Shown: positions 44,489-53,485 of the stretch, one piece after another
How positions within the stretch are numbered: the stretch's first letter is position 1
Layout of the letters: every line of letters starts with the position of its first letter
Source: Terriglobia bacterium
Lineage (GTDB): Bacteria > Acidobacteriota > Terriglobia > Terriglobales > Acidobacteriaceae
NCBI GenBank assembly: GCA_020073385.1
Contig: JAIQFH010000025.1
Location: 1 to 64,000 of the forward strand
Direction: 5' to 3'
DNA length: 64,000 bases
Position numbers and translations under genes: made by a program
The notes under the pieces: model-generated
What the model was told of the DNA's origin: nothing
The model's database searches: none
The model's input: only the letters and a program-made list of their open reading frames with translations

Positions 44489-44764
44489 ATGCCGAAATAT
44501 GTGATTGAGCGTGATATTCCGAATATCGGGAACGTCACTCCGGATCAAGTTATTGCCATCTCGCAGAAGTCTTGCGGCGTTCTGAAGAAAATGGGCCCAC
44601 AGATTCAGTGGGTGCACAGCTATGTGACCAAGGACAAGATTTATTGCATTTATATCGCCCCTAATGAAGAAATGGTGCGGGAACATGCCCGCCAAGGTGG
44701 ATTCCCAGCCAACAGCATCTCCGAGGTGAAGCTGATGATCGATCCCACCTCAGCTGAAGGGTAG
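44489..44764 (+). CDS. DUF4242 protein
   Basis: 91 residues, MPKYVIERDIPNIGNVTPDQ..., with AISQKSCGVLKKMGPQIQWVHSYVTKDKIYCIYIAPNEEMVREHARQGGFPA: the ferredoxin-like DUF4242 (SCO4226-type) family, some of which bind nickel through His/Cys. GGAGGGAAGAGA precedes the ATG. Its stop codon directly abuts that of the convergent SDR gene. Function unknown. Confidence 0.85.
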   Translation: MPKYVIERDIPNIGNVTPDQVIAISQKSCGVLKKMGPQIQWVHSYVTKDKIYCIYIAPNEEMVREHARQGGFPANSISEVKLMIDPTSAEG

Positions 44765-45547
44765 CTACAACCCTATTCCACCATCGACCGACAAAATCTG
44801 CCCGGTGATGAACTGCGGAGCGGTGGCAAAAAACAAGACTGCGGCGGCGATTTCCTCGCCCCGTCCATTGCGCTGCATCGGCGTCTGTTTGGCCATGCGC
44901 CGCATGAATGCCGCTGCGGACTTCTCTCCCAGATCGATCATGCCCGGAGCCACCGCGTTCACCGCAATTTCCGGCGCCAGCGCCTTGGCCATCACCTTCG
45001 TCAGCATGTGCAACGCTGCCTTCGATGAGCAATAGTGAGCATGTGTCGGCCATGGCCGCAGCCCGCCGAGCGATCCCATGTTGATGATCTTCGCCTCCAG
45101 CTTCCCTGCGTTTTTCCCGCGGTCGCGCCGCATCCACTTCAAGGCTTCGCGGGATACCAGAAACGGCCCACGCGTGTTGGATGCGAAGATCGCATCCCAC
45201 TGCCGGACGGTCAACTTCTCGAACTCGGCGGTCTCATAGTTGGCCGCGTTGTTGACCAGGATGTCGATCCGTCCCAGTTCGCGGCCGACCTCTTTCATCA
45301 TGGCGTGGACGCTAGCTTCGTTTGTCACATCGCACTTCAGGGCAAAGGCGCGAACGCCCATGCCACAGAGATCGACAACCGTCTCTCGGGCCTCGCGCGC
45401 GGAATTGCGGTAAGTGATGGCCACATCGGCTCCGGCCTCGGCGAGAGCCAGCGCCGATGCGCGCCCCAGCCGTCTCGCCGCTCCGGTAATGAGCGCCGTC
45501 TTGCCGCGAAGGGGCTTTTCGCCGAGCGCAAGCATGCGTGAATTCAT
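44765..45547 (-). CDS. short-chain dehydrogenase/reductase
   Basis: 260 residues from ATG 45547. Rossmann motif TALITGAARRLGRASA, catalytic Ser (IINMGSLGG), Tyr-x-x-x-Lys (YCSSKAALHML), and LVNNAANYE. The GAARRLG variant and the ARG before the cofactor loop (TYRNSAREA) suggest NADPH preference, as in FabG/pteridine-reductase-like SDRs (from family knowledge). Substrate unknown. No repeats separate it from DUF4242. Confidence 0.9.
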   Translation of the reverse strand: MNSRMLALGEKPLRGKTALITGAARRLGRASALALAEAGADVAITYRNSAREARETVVDLCGMGVRAFALKCDVTNEASVHAMMKEVGRELGRIDILVNNAANYETAEFEKLTVRQWDAIFASNTRGPFLVSREALKWMRRDRGKNAGKLEAKIINMGSLGGLRPWPTHAHYCSSKAALHMLTKVMAKALAPEIAVNAVAPGMIDLGEKSAAAFMRRMAKQTPMQRNGRGEEIAAAVLFFATAPQFITGQILSVDGGIGL

Positions 45548-45657
45548 TGCCCCACTATAACCGAGTTTCCGCAACGGAATACCATAACGTTATTGTGGTT
45601 TAGAGCTCCCTTTACTTCTGGAAAACAGCCAGCGCCTCGCGTTAAAATCCTCCCGGC

Positions 45658-45903
45658 ATGCCGGAGTCTCGCAATGTCATCGTCTATTCCCGCAAAGGAT
45701 GCCACCTTTGCGAAGTGGTAAAGGAAAGTCTCGCCAAACTCTCGCGCCGCGGAGGGTTCACCTGGCACGAAATCGACGTCGACACGGATCTCGAACTCCG
45801 CCGCCAGTTTAACGATGAAGTTCCCGTCGTTTTTATCGACGGACGCAAGGCCTTCAAGTATCGGATGAGCGAGCAGGAATTCCTCAGGAAGCTGGCCAGC
45901 TAG
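45658..45903 (+). CDS. glutaredoxin-like protein (DUF836)
   Basis: 81 residues: VIVYSRKGCHLCEVVKESL with a CxxC (CHLC), a beta-strand HEIDVDTDLELRRQF, and the cis-Pro motif VPVVFIDGRKAF. Small thioredoxin-fold protein of the DUF836/glutaredoxin group, acting on disulfides or glutathione mixed disulfides. 63 bp upstream of the acyl-CoA ligase gene, same strand. Confidence 0.85.
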   Translation: MPESRNVIVYSRKGCHLCEVVKESLAKLSRRGGFTWHEIDVDTDLELRRQFNDEVPVVFIDGRKAFKYRMSEQEFLRKLAS

Positions 45904-45966
45904 AGCAGGACGCAACACCCTTTTCCCATTCGGAATGCCAGGTTTTCCGCTACAATCCCTCCCGGC

Positions 45967-47565
45967 ATGTTGCGCACGCAACTTTACGCTGATCCGCAGA
46001 ACCTTTTCCTTCACGATCTGGTACTCGACTCCTGCCGCCGCAATGCGACGAAAACTGCGATAGTCGACTGTTCCTGCGGACGCCGCATCAGCTACGCCGA
46101 GTACGGAGAAACCGTCGAGTCTCTGGCACGCGGCCTCATCGCCGCAGGCGTCAAGCCGGGCGACGTGGTCGCCATATTCCTGTTCAATTCCTGGGAATTC
46201 TGCGCCGCCTTCCACGCTACGCAACTTGCTGGAGCCATCCCTACGCTGCTGAATCCCACCTACCGCGAACGCGAGGTGCGATATCAACTGGAGAACTCGG
46301 ACGCGGTCGTCTTGATCACCGATGGGGCTAATATCGCTGGAATCAATCTGGGCGGATTGCCGAAACTCCAGCGCGTCTACACGACCCGAGTCACAGCGGT
46401 GGCCGCCGAACCGTTTGCGAATCTGCTCCGGCCCGTGTCTGCCACTTGTCCTAGACTAGAATCTTCTTCGCAGCAGACCCTTGCCGTTCTTCCCTACTCC
46501 AGCGGGACAACGGGCCTTCCCAAGGGCGTCATGCTCTCGCACTACAACCTGGTCGCCAACATCTATCAACTGCTCGGCCCGAACGCGACCACGCTCAACG
46601 CCGCCGACAACATCCTGTGCTGCCTGCCGCTCTATCACATCTACGGTTTGAATGTGATGCTCAATCCTGCGCTCGTGCTGGGCGCAAAGCTTGTGCTGAT
46701 GCCGCGCTTCCACGTGGAACAACTCACGGGCCTGATGGTCGATGAGGCCATCACGATGATGCCGCTGGTGCCACCTGCCATCAACGCACTATGCCAGGCC
46801 GCCGAAGCGGGAAAGTTTCCGCGCGAGCATCAAGTACGCTGGGTGAAATCAGGAGCGGCACCGCTCGCGCCCGAGCTTCCAAGGCGCTTCACCGCACTGA
46901 CCAATATTCTCGTGTGCCAGGGATATGGCATGACCGAAGCCTCTCCAGTCACACATGTCGGATTCCTAGAACCCGAGCTCTATAGGCCGGATTCCATCGG
47001 CCATCCTCTCGCGCAAACCGACTGTCGCGTGCTGGCGCAATCTGAAATTGATCCCGCTGATAGACCCGATGACCTTACTGAAGCTCCGTCCGGTCTGCCC
47101 GGAGAACTGGTGATGCGCGGACCGCAGTTCATGCTGGGTTACTGGAAAGAGCCTGCGGCCACGGCCGCAGTGTTGCGCGACGGATGGTATTGGTCGGGAG
47201 ATGTTGTCACACGCGATCGCGAGGGCTTTTATCGCGTCGTCGATCGCCGCAAAGAGATGATCAAGTACAAGGGATTCGCCGTGGCGCCAGCCGAAGTCGA
47301 AGCAGTGCTGCTCGAGCATCCCGCGGTGAAAGAGTGCGGAGTGGTGGGCCGTCCTTGCGAGGACGCAGGCGAGGTCCCGGTGGCATTCGTCGCTCTGCGA
47401 GACGGATTCGTCGAAAGCGGCAAACTCCAGGAGGAACTCTGCTCGTTCGTGGCCGATCGCCTCACGCATTATAAGCAGCCACGCGAGGTGCACTTCCTCG
47501 ATGTGGTTCCAAAAACCGCGTCGGGAAAAATCCTGCGCCGTGAACTGCGCAAGCAACTGGCCTGA
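45967..47565 (+). CDS. AMP-dependent acyl-CoA synthetase (4-coumarate-CoA-ligase-like)
   Basis: 532 residues. Adenylate-forming signature LPYSSGTTGLPKGVMLSHYN, GYGMTEASPVTHVG, YWSGDVVTRDREGFYRVVDRRKEMIKYKGF and the C-terminal catalytic Lys in PKTASGKILRRELR. Activates a carboxylic acid to its CoA thioester via an acyl-adenylate. The 4CL-like class makes aryl or medium-chain acids candidates, so it could feed 4-hydroxybenzoyl-CoA to the hcr cluster 20 kb away, but proximity gives no support for that. Followed by a 545-bp gap. Confidence 0.87.
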   Translation: MLRTQLYADPQNLFLHDLVLDSCRRNATKTAIVDCSCGRRISYAEYGETVESLARGLIAAGVKPGDVVAIFLFNSWEFCAAFHATQLAGAIPTLLNPTYREREVRYQLENSDAVVLITDGANIAGINLGGLPKLQRVYTTRVTAVAAEPFANLLRPVSATCPRLESSSQQTLAVLPYSSGTTGLPKGVMLSHYNLVANIYQLLGPNATTLNAADNILCCLPLYHIYGLNVMLNPALVLGAKLVLMPRFHVEQLTGLMVDEAITMMPLVPPAINALCQAAEAGKFPREHQVRWVKSGAAPLAPELPRRFTALTNILVCQGYGMTEASPVTHVGFLEPELYRPDSIGHPLAQTDCRVLAQSEIDPADRPDDLTEAPSGLPGELVMRGPQFMLGYWKEPAATAAVLRDGWYWSGDVVTRDREGFYRVVDRRKEMIKYKGFAVAPAEVEAVLLEHPAVKECGVVGRPCEDAGEVPVAFVALRDGFVESGKLQEELCSFVADRLTHYKQPREVHFLDVVPKTASGKILRRELRKQLA

Positions 47566-48110
47566 GATCTCGAAGAGGTAACACTACTTTGACACTCCTC
47601 TGTAAAATTCGCAGCATTACCATAAGGGATGCCTCTCCAGCGCACCTCTTCGGAGCAACCCGCGGTGCCCCGCAAGGCTGTTCGCTGCGCGTCAGTGTTC
47701 AATGCCCCTTCTAACAGCCTGCGTTTACTAACAAATCTGGTCGCTTGGTAGTTTGCCAAACAAAAAGATCAACGTATTTAGAGATCGAGGCTGGACGATT
47801 TCACTTTCGATGATTGCGCGCGACTTTTTCCTGATGCAGAACACAACATGAACTTGTGGGCCCTTGACCGCAATTTGTACAAGGAATAAATTGCCCCGCA
47901 ATGTTGTCCCGTTCTTTCCTCATCCGAGGGTAGAAATCCACTTGGGGCTCCCATCTCTCCCATAGCGCTGTTCGTTCGCGGTGGGGCGCGAGACCGGTTT
48001 CGTTGTGGCCGGCTCGCAGCTTGATCAGAACAGCGGATAGACCCCGCGCCGCTTCGCAAAATGTGCCGCAATCTCAAGGCACACGTGTGTCCATCCCCAG
48101 GAGGTTGTCC
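47566..48110. other. 545-bp intergenic region with a possible promoter
   Basis: No gene or tRNA seen. On the plus strand TTGACC (47864-47869) and TAAATT (47887-47892) are 17 bp apart; AGGAGG (48100-48105) then serves the diheme oxidoreductase. The 200-bp leader would be long; no riboswitch fold is recognised. Confidence 0.45.
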
Positions 48111-49478
48111 ATGAAGTATCGAAAGCTCTCCCCTGTCGCTTTCTGCTTTGCCACGGTTCTCCTCGCGAGTTTGGATCTCTCCGCACAGAACGATCCAGGG
48201 CCGCGTCCCGGCCCCGCAGGCGCAGGCAGTTTCTTTCCAACCCTCAACAGTAATGAACAGGCGTTGTTCAACCAGGCGTCACAAGTGCTGCAAGAGATCG
48301 ATTCCGTCTCTGGCACGATCGTGGGTGAGCCAGGCTCCGGACTTGGTCCTACCTTCAACGGCAACAGTTGCACGCAATGTCACGCACAACCGGCTCCCGG
48401 CGGGAGCAGCCCCGGACTGAACAGCCCGCAGAACCCAATCACAAATCCGCAGATTGCGCTGGCCACGCTCGATAGCGCGACGAACACCGTTCCATCGTTC
48501 GTCACCGCAAATGGCCCGATGCTGGAAGCGCGATTCGTCAAGAATCCGAATGGCACAGCGGACGGCGGGGTGCACGGTCTCTACACCATCCAGGGACGTT
48601 CGGATGCGCCGGGCTGTATGCAGGCGCAGCCGGACTTCGCTACTGCGGTGGCGCAAGGCAACGTGATCTTCCGCATTCCGACGCCACTGTTCGGACTCGG
48701 TTTGGTCGAGGCGACTTCAGATCAGGCTCTGATCGACAACCTGAACGCCACCGCCGCCCGCCGGGCAACACTCGGCATTGGAGGCTCTTTTAACACCAGC
48801 GGAAACGACGGCAGCATCACGCGTTTCGGCTGGAAAGCGCAAAACAAGTCTCTGCTGATTTTCTCGGGAGAGGCCTACAACGTCGAGATGGGCGTCTCGA
48901 ATGAATTGTTCCCCAACGAACGAAGCGCTGTGGCGGGCTGCATATTCAACAGCTCGCCGGAAGATAAGACCCACACCCTGAACGAAAGCGGCAGTGCTAC
49001 CGGCACTGCGTCTGAGATGTCGTCGGATGCGCTCAACTTCGCGCTGTTCGCCCGCTTATCGGCGCCGCCGACACCTGCTCCGACCACCTCGTCCACCCTG
49101 AATGGAGCGTCCTTGTTCTCCTCCATCGGCTGCTCGCTCTGCCACACGCCAACGCTCACGACCGGCCAATCGCCCTACACCGGCATGTCGAACGTGAGTT
49201 ACAACCCTTACTCCGACTTCGCCCTGCACAAGATGGGCATCGATTTGCAAGATGGCATCGCTCAAGGCGCGGCCAGCGGAAAGCAGTTCCGCACCGCACC
49301 TCTCTGGGGACTCGGGCAGCGCTTGTTCTTCCTGCACGATGGCCGAACCGCCGATCTCATCCAAGCCATTCAGGCGCACAGCAGCAGTGGGTCGGAAGCG
49401 ATCAAGGTCATCGGCAACTACAACAAGTTAAAAGCCTCACAGAAGCAGGACCTGCTGAACTTCCTGCGATCGCTATAG
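48111..49478 (+). CDS. diheme c-type cytochrome (DUF1111/DHOR family)
   Basis: 455 residues from ATG 48111, preceded by AGGAGG. Signal peptide (LSPVAFCFATVLLASLDLSA). Two heme c attachment sites CTQCH (about 80) and CSLCH (about 345) in a scaffold with FRIPTPLFGLGLVEA, ITRFGWKAQNKSLLIFSGEAYNVEMGV and FRTAPLWGLGQRLFFLHDGRTADLIQAI, typical of DUF1111 di-heme oxidoreductases in the periplasm. Electron partner unknown. Ends at a strong terminator. Confidence 0.88.
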   Translation: MKYRKLSPVAFCFATVLLASLDLSAQNDPGPRPGPAGAGSFFPTLNSNEQALFNQASQVLQEIDSVSGTIVGEPGSGLGPTFNGNSCTQCHAQPAPGGSSPGLNSPQNPITNPQIALATLDSATNTVPSFVTANGPMLEARFVKNPNGTADGGVHGLYTIQGRSDAPGCMQAQPDFATAVAQGNVIFRIPTPLFGLGLVEATSDQALIDNLNATAARRATLGIGGSFNTSGNDGSITRFGWKAQNKSLLIFSGEAYNVEMGVSNELFPNERSAVAGCIFNSSPEDKTHTLNESGSATGTASEMSSDALNFALFARLSAPPTPAPTTSSTLNGASLFSSIGCSLCHTPTLTTGQSPYTGMSNVSYNPYSDFALHKMGIDLQDGIAQGAASGKQFRTAPLWGLGQRLFFLHDGRTADLIQAIQAHSSSGSEAIKVIGNYNKLKASQKQDLLNFLRSL

Positions 49479-49495
49479 GTGAGTTTTGTCCCAGA

Positions 49496-49536
49496 CGAAT
49501 CGCGGAGGATCGCAGTTCCTCCGCGATTCGATTTTC
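49496..49536 (+). terminator. intrinsic terminator after diheme cytochrome gene
   Basis: CGAATCGCGGAGGA (49496-49509) pairs perfectly with TCCTCCGCGATTCG (49517-49530), loop of 7, followed by ATTTTCT. The best terminator in the window. Confidence 0.88.
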
Positions 49537-49640
49537 TAAGTTAATGGAACTTCTGCGCCTAAGCCTGCGTACCTTCCATCAGAAAGCGGAATTGAACTCA
49601 CGCATCCGGAGCCAAGCATAACCGGAAGGGAGATACGACT

Positions 49641-50000
49641 ATGGGAGAACTCACCGGCTTCGCAGCAGTGGTCATGCTCTTCGCAATACCGATGGCAGTG
49701 GTTGGAATGTATACCTTTTACCGAGTGCGCAAATTGCGCACCGACGAGCGTCTGGCCGCGATGGCGCGTGGCGTCGAGATCCCCATGCAAGCGGAGCTCT
49801 CCGAATCGGCCAAGTCGCGCCGTGCAGGCATTCTGCTGGTCGCAGGCTCGGTTGGCTACATGCTGGCGTTCACGATCGTGGCGCGCTACGAGCCCGATGC
49901 GATGATTGCCGCCGCGTTTGGCGCCATCCCGTTCACGCTGGGCTTGGGATATTTCCTGGATTCAGTGCTGATCCACCGCGACGCGCGAACCTCGTCGTAG
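49641..50000 (+). CDS. DUF6249-like membrane protein
   Basis: 119 residues. Helix 1 about 5-28 (FAAVVMLFAIPMAVVGMYTFY), a cytoplasmic basic loop (RVRKLRTDERLAAMARGVEIPM), and two further helices (ILLVAGSVGYMLAFTIVA; AFGAIPFTLGLGYFLDSVL). The ERLAAMARGVEIP loop is the mark of small three-helix proteins near DUF6249; function unknown. CCGGAAGGGAG precedes the ATG. Confidence 0.72.
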   Translation: MGELTGFAAVVMLFAIPMAVVGMYTFYRVRKLRTDERLAAMARGVEIPMQAELSESAKSRRAGILLVAGSVGYMLAFTIVARYEPDAMIAAAFGAIPFTLGLGYFLDSVLIHRDARTSS

Positions 50001-50054
50001 GGACGACCGTGACCTAGCGGCGCCGCAGCTTCGCATTCAGAAGGGCTAGCAACT

Positions 50055-50085
50055 GATCCCCGCGTCCAGCGGGGATCGCTCTTTT
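50055..50085 (+). terminator. terminator-like hairpin after DUF6249 gene
   Basis: GATCCCCGC (50055-50063) pairs with GCGGGGATC (50069-50077), followed by GCTCTTTT. No gene is seen in the 229-bp gap 50001-50229. Confidence 0.65.
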
Positions 50086-50232
50086 CGGCAGCGTCCAGAA
50101 AGATGCGCCGTTTGTCTGCAGCAGGAAGATCGTTGCTGTTTCCTGGAAGAAGGAGAAGTCTTTCCACTGCTTCTGCTGCCGCAGACTGCCGTGCGTAATG
50201 GGAATCAGTTCGGATAGGTCCGTAAGGAGTGC

Positions 50233-50613
50233 TCATTCTCCCGTCAGGAACTTGTACTGCCGATCATTCAGCGGAACCACGCTGAGTCGTCCCTGCCGCA
50301 CCAGCGGAGACTCGGAAAAAATATCGCTCCCCTTCAACTCCGCCAGCGTAACCGGCTTGGTAAGCGCGTTGCCGACCTTGATCTTGACCTGGGGATTCTT
50401 CTCATCTGAAGTATCGACCGAGACCACGCTGGCCGTTCCGACGGCACTCTTCTCATCCCCGGTGTGGTAGACAACCAAGCGTTCGCCCGGCTTCATTCCG
50501 CGTAGATACTTCAAGGCCACCGGGTTCGAAACTCCATCCCACACGGTGGTCTTCTCGCGCTGCAGGTCAGCGAAGGAATAAGTGGAGGGTTCAGTTTTCA
50601 GTAAATAGTCCAT
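50233..50613 (-). CDS. EVE-domain protein
   Basis: 126 residues from ATG 50613: MDYLLKTEPSTYSFADLQREKTTVWDGVSNPVALKYLRGMKPGERLVVYHTGDEKSAVG, then VPLNDRQYKFL. This is an EVE (PUA/YTH-like) domain, which binds modified bases in RNA or DNA. Stand-alone EVE genes are widespread and often sit near restriction systems, but none is here. Confidence 0.9.
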   Translation of the reverse strand: MDYLLKTEPSTYSFADLQREKTTVWDGVSNPVALKYLRGMKPGERLVVYHTGDEKSAVGTASVVSVDTSDEKNPQVKIKVGNALTKPVTLAELKGSDIFSESPLVRQGRLSVVPLNDRQYKFLTGE

Positions 50614-50624
50614 AAGCCAGAACT

Positions 50625-50703
50625 CTTGGATTGTAGATTTCAGATTGTAGACTTGAGAATCTAATTTCAATCTACAATCTGAAATCTAAAATCTGCAATC
50701 CCT
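50625..50703. repeat. ATCTGAAATCT-type dispersed repeat
   Basis: Degenerate units GATTGTAGATTTCAGATTGTAGA and the inverse TCTACAATCTGAAATCTAAAATCTGCAATC, hairpin-forming. Same family as 9500-9557. Confidence 0.75.
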
Positions 50704-50706
50704 GAT

Positions 50707-51171
50707 TTAGTTCGGTTTCTTGTCCTTCTGATCGGCCGGTGGCGCATCCTGCTTCGGCGCGGCATTCGGATCGCTCGGACGGTCGTCGTATATCGAGAAC
50801 TGTCCCTGCGGCCGCTTCAACTTGACCGTGATCTCGGTCTTGGGCTTCTGGATGTCAAAATCTTCCCCATAGGTTTGAAACCCATGCGCCAGAACCTGCA
50901 CGCGCAGCATCCCGTAGGGAATGCCGTCCAAGTCGCATTTCCCTTCCGGGCTGGTTTTCAACTCCAGTCCGCCGCGCTGCTGCTTCCCCTTCGTATTCAC
51001 CGGATGCAGCACCACGGCCGCATTCCGCACCGGCTTTCCGTTGTCGTCTTTAATCACCACAAAGTAAAGCCACGAGGTCGGTTCGTCGTCTTTATCTTTC
51101 TGCGCAAAAAGCGGGACGGAGGTGGCAAGCATCGCGAACAGCAGTGTCGCCCCAACCAGATACTTGTTCAT
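50707..51171 (-). CDS. exported carboxypeptidase-regulatory-like protein
   Basis: 154 residues with a signal peptide (LLFAMLATSVPLFAQ). The mature part is one transthyretin-like beta-sandwich (FVVIKDDNGKPVRNAAVVLHPV...GKCDLDGIPYGMLRVQVLAHGFQTYGEDFDI), followed by an Asp/Pro/Lys-rich tail. This fold is abundant in Acidobacteria as a structural or binding module; ligand unknown. Confidence 0.8.
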   Translation of the reverse strand: MNKYLVGATLLFAMLATSVPLFAQKDKDDEPTSWLYFVVIKDDNGKPVRNAAVVLHPVNTKGKQQRGGLELKTSPEGKCDLDGIPYGMLRVQVLAHGFQTYGEDFDIQKPKTEITVKLKRPQGQFSIYDDRPSDPNAAPKQDAPPADQKDKKPN

Positions 51172-51220
51172 GCGGTCATTTTATTAGGCCGCCGAATCGC
51201 TGTCACCCCCAAGTGTTTAT

Positions 51221-51314
51221 CTCCACGGTTTTCTCGGCGTCCTCAGTGGCTTTTCTCTGCGATCTCCGCGGTAAAGAGCTTGAACCGCAGAGAACACAGA
51301 GTTCGCCGAGTCTC
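51221..51314. repeat. CCGCAGAGA-family dispersed repeat (upstream of thiO)
   Basis: CTCCACGGTTTTCTCGGCGTCCTCAGTGG...CTCCGCGGTAAAG on the left; CTTGAACCGCAGAGAACACAGAGTTCGCCGAG on the right. It ends 22 bp before the thiO start codon, so it is in the transcript leader. Confidence 0.75.
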
Positions 51315-51335
51315 CATTCTTCTACAATTGCTAAC

Positions 51336-52484
51336 GTGAAGACTTGGGACGTCATCATCATCGGCGGAGGCATCATCGGCCTCTCGCTTGCGATCGCCCT
51401 CCGCAAGAGAGGGGCGTCCGTGCTGCTAGTCGAGCGCGGTGAACCCGGCCGCGAAGCCTCCTACGCAGCAGGTGGCATGCTTGTCGATTGTCCCCTCGAG
51501 ACTCCGCCATCGTTGCAGCCACTGGCTACCGCGAGTGCCCGCATGTATCCGGAGTTTAGGCATGAACTGGAAGTCGAGTCGGGGATGAAGGTAGATTTGC
51601 GGGACCATGGAACAATTCTGTTCCTGAGGAAAGAACACCTCGCCCATCCGCAATTCGCAACCTTGTTTCATACAGTGGATTTCGCGGAGCAAGAACCCGC
51701 CCTTGGCATGCCGGGCTACAAGGAAGAATTCGAGCAGCGATGGTCTCTCAAAGAGCGCGATCTCGAAACATCGCACGAAGAGTTTGCCGAGCTCTTCAGG
51801 TTTCCATTTCAAAACGCGTTTCATGTCAACGAGCGCTCTATCGATCCACGAGCGGTAACGGGCGCGGCTCTCAAGACTGCTCGGAATCGTGGCGTAGACA
51901 TTTCCTCTGGCGATCCCGTCACTGCCATCAACTTCTCCGACGGCTACGTCACAGGCGTGACCACGACCAAGACCTCCTTTCCCGCCGAGAAAGTTGTGAA
52001 TTGCGCAGGATGCTGGTCTGCCCAAATATCCCCCTCTCGGCTGCCCACACGCCCGGTCAAGGGCCAGATGCTCTGCCTGGTGATGCATCCGCGGAACCTA
52101 CTCAAATACGTAATCCGAACGCCGGATGTCTATCTCATCCCCCGCAGTGACGGGCGGCTGCTGGTCGGCGCCACGGTCGAGGAAGCCGGTTTCGACAAGC
52201 GTACCGATCCCCCAACGATCCAGCGCCTCCACCGCGCCGCACTCAAGCTCGTTCCGAAGCTCGCAGATGCCAAAATCCTCGAAGACTGGGCCGGCCTCCG
52301 CCCCGGAACGCCAGACAATCTTCCGATCCTGGGTGCGACGGAAATTCCGGGCTACTACGTAGCCACCGGCCATTTCCGCGATGGAATCCTCCTCGCTCCG
52401 ATCACTGCCCAAGTCATGGCTGACGTGATCGAAGGCCGCAAACTCGAGTATGATCTATCGCCCTTCTCGCCCTCCAGGTTCTAG
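51336..52484 (+). CDS. thiO: glycine oxidase ThiO-like FAD oxidoreductase
   Basis: 382 residues, GTG start 51336. D-amino-acid-oxidase fold: VIIIGGGIIGLSLAIALRKRGASVLLVERG at the N-terminus, GREASYAAGGML, CAGCWSAQIS, RPVKGQM, and VEEAGFDKRTDPPTIQRLHRAA...WAGLRPGTPDNLPILG...GHFRDGILLAPITAQVMAD. ThiO makes the iminoacetate needed for the thiazole of thiamine. No thi genes or TPP riboswitch lie nearby, so the role is inferred from family. Confidence 0.88.
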   Translation: MKTWDVIIIGGGIIGLSLAIALRKRGASVLLVERGEPGREASYAAGGMLVDCPLETPPSLQPLATASARMYPEFRHELEVESGMKVDLRDHGTILFLRKEHLAHPQFATLFHTVDFAEQEPALGMPGYKEEFEQRWSLKERDLETSHEEFAELFRFPFQNAFHVNERSIDPRAVTGAALKTARNRGVDISSGDPVTAINFSDGYVTGVTTTKTSFPAEKVVNCAGCWSAQISPSRLPTRPVKGQMLCLVMHPRNLLKYVIRTPDVYLIPRSDGRLLVGATVEEAGFDKRTDPPTIQRLHRAALKLVPKLADAKILEDWAGLRPGTPDNLPILGATEIPGYYVATGHFRDGILLAPITAQVMADVIEGRKLEYDLSPFSPSRF

Positions 52485-52576
52485 TTCTCGGGAACTTCAG
52501 TTGAGTGTTATACGTTCCTCCTCTACGCTGTTTGGCTAAGGGCTAGAAGCTAGAGGCTTTCTTTCCCGGAGGATTC

Positions 52577-53485
52577 GTGCAACTCGCAATCGAAGACGTT
52601 AGCAAGCGCTACGGCGGCGGAAACTGGGCCCTGCGCAACTTCACGCTTCAGCTTGGTCCCGGTGTACTCGGACTTCTCGGGCCCAACGGCGCGGGAAAGA
52701 CCACCCTTATGAGCATCCTGGCCACAATCACGCGCGCGACCGAAGGACATGTCAGATGGAACGGCACCGACATTGCCTCCAAACCCGACGGCCTGCGCGC
52801 TACGCTCGGTTATCTCCCGCAGGATTTTGGCGTCTACCCGAATCTCAACGCGGTCGAATTCCTCGAATATCTTGCTGCCGTGAAAGGTCTCGACGCAGCC
52901 GCTTCCAAGCGGCGCATTGATGAACTGCTGAACCTGGTCAATCTCGCCGATGTCCGCAAGCGCCCGCTGGGCGGCTACTCCGGAGGAATGAAGCAGCGCG
53001 TCGGCATCGCCCAGGCTCTGCTGAATGACCCCCAGCTATTGATCGTCGACGAACCGACGGCGGGACTCGATCCCGAAGAACGTGTCCGCTTCCGCAATTT
53101 GCTTTCGGAACTCTCCGGCGAACGCATCATCATTCTGTCGACACACATCGTCTCCGACGTAGAAGCGACGGCAACTGACATTGCCCTGATCTCGCAAGGC
53201 GCGCTTGTGGCCCATGCCTCGCCTGAAGAACTACTGCGCCGCGTGGAGGACAAAGTTTGGGAGTGGGTGATCCCCAGCGCGGATTTGAACGGAGCCCGTC
53301 AGCGTCACCTGATCAGCAACACCGCCCGGCGCAGTGACGGAGTGCATGCCCGCGTCCTGGGCGAAACCCCGCCGGATGGCGCTCAGCCCGCCACTGCGAA
53401 TCTCGAAGACGCCTATTTGTTCTGTCTGACGCAACACCGCGCCGGAACCGTGAGCCCAGGTGTCGAAGCCGGAGTCGTGGCGTGA
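52577..53485 (+). CDS. ABC transporter ATP-binding protein
   Basis: 302 residues, GTG start 52577 preceded by CCGGAGGATTC. Walker A GPNGAGKTT, Q-loop LPQDFG, signature YSGGMKQRVGIAQALL, Walker B LLIVDEPTAGLDPEE, H-loop STHIVSD. Family of exporter/ABC-2 type ATPases (CcmA-like). C-terminal 80 residues form an extra domain. Overlaps the permease gene by 4 nt. Confidence 0.94.
   Translation: MQLAIEDVSKRYGGGNWALRNFTLQLGPGVLGLLGPNGAGKTTLMSILATITRATEGHVRWNGTDIASKPDGLRATLGYLPQDFGVYPNLNAVEFLEYLAAVKGLDAAASKRRIDELLNLVNLADVRKRPLGGYSGGMKQRVGIAQALLNDPQLLIVDEPTAGLDPEERVRFRNLLSELSGERIIILSTHIVSDVEATATDIALISQGALVAHASPEELLRRVEDKVWEWVIPSADLNGARQRHLISNTARRSDGVHARVLGETPPDGAQPATANLEDAYLFCLTQHRAGTVSPGVEAGVVA

Noticed and set aside
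47469..48077. Minus-strand frames in the gap after the acyl-CoA ligase
   Set aside because: No ribosome sites, no recognisable domain, and one overlaps the ligase end.
51144..51335. N-terminal extension of ThiO
   Set aside because: It runs through a CCGCAGAGA-family repeat; GTG 51336 directly precedes the Rossmann motif.
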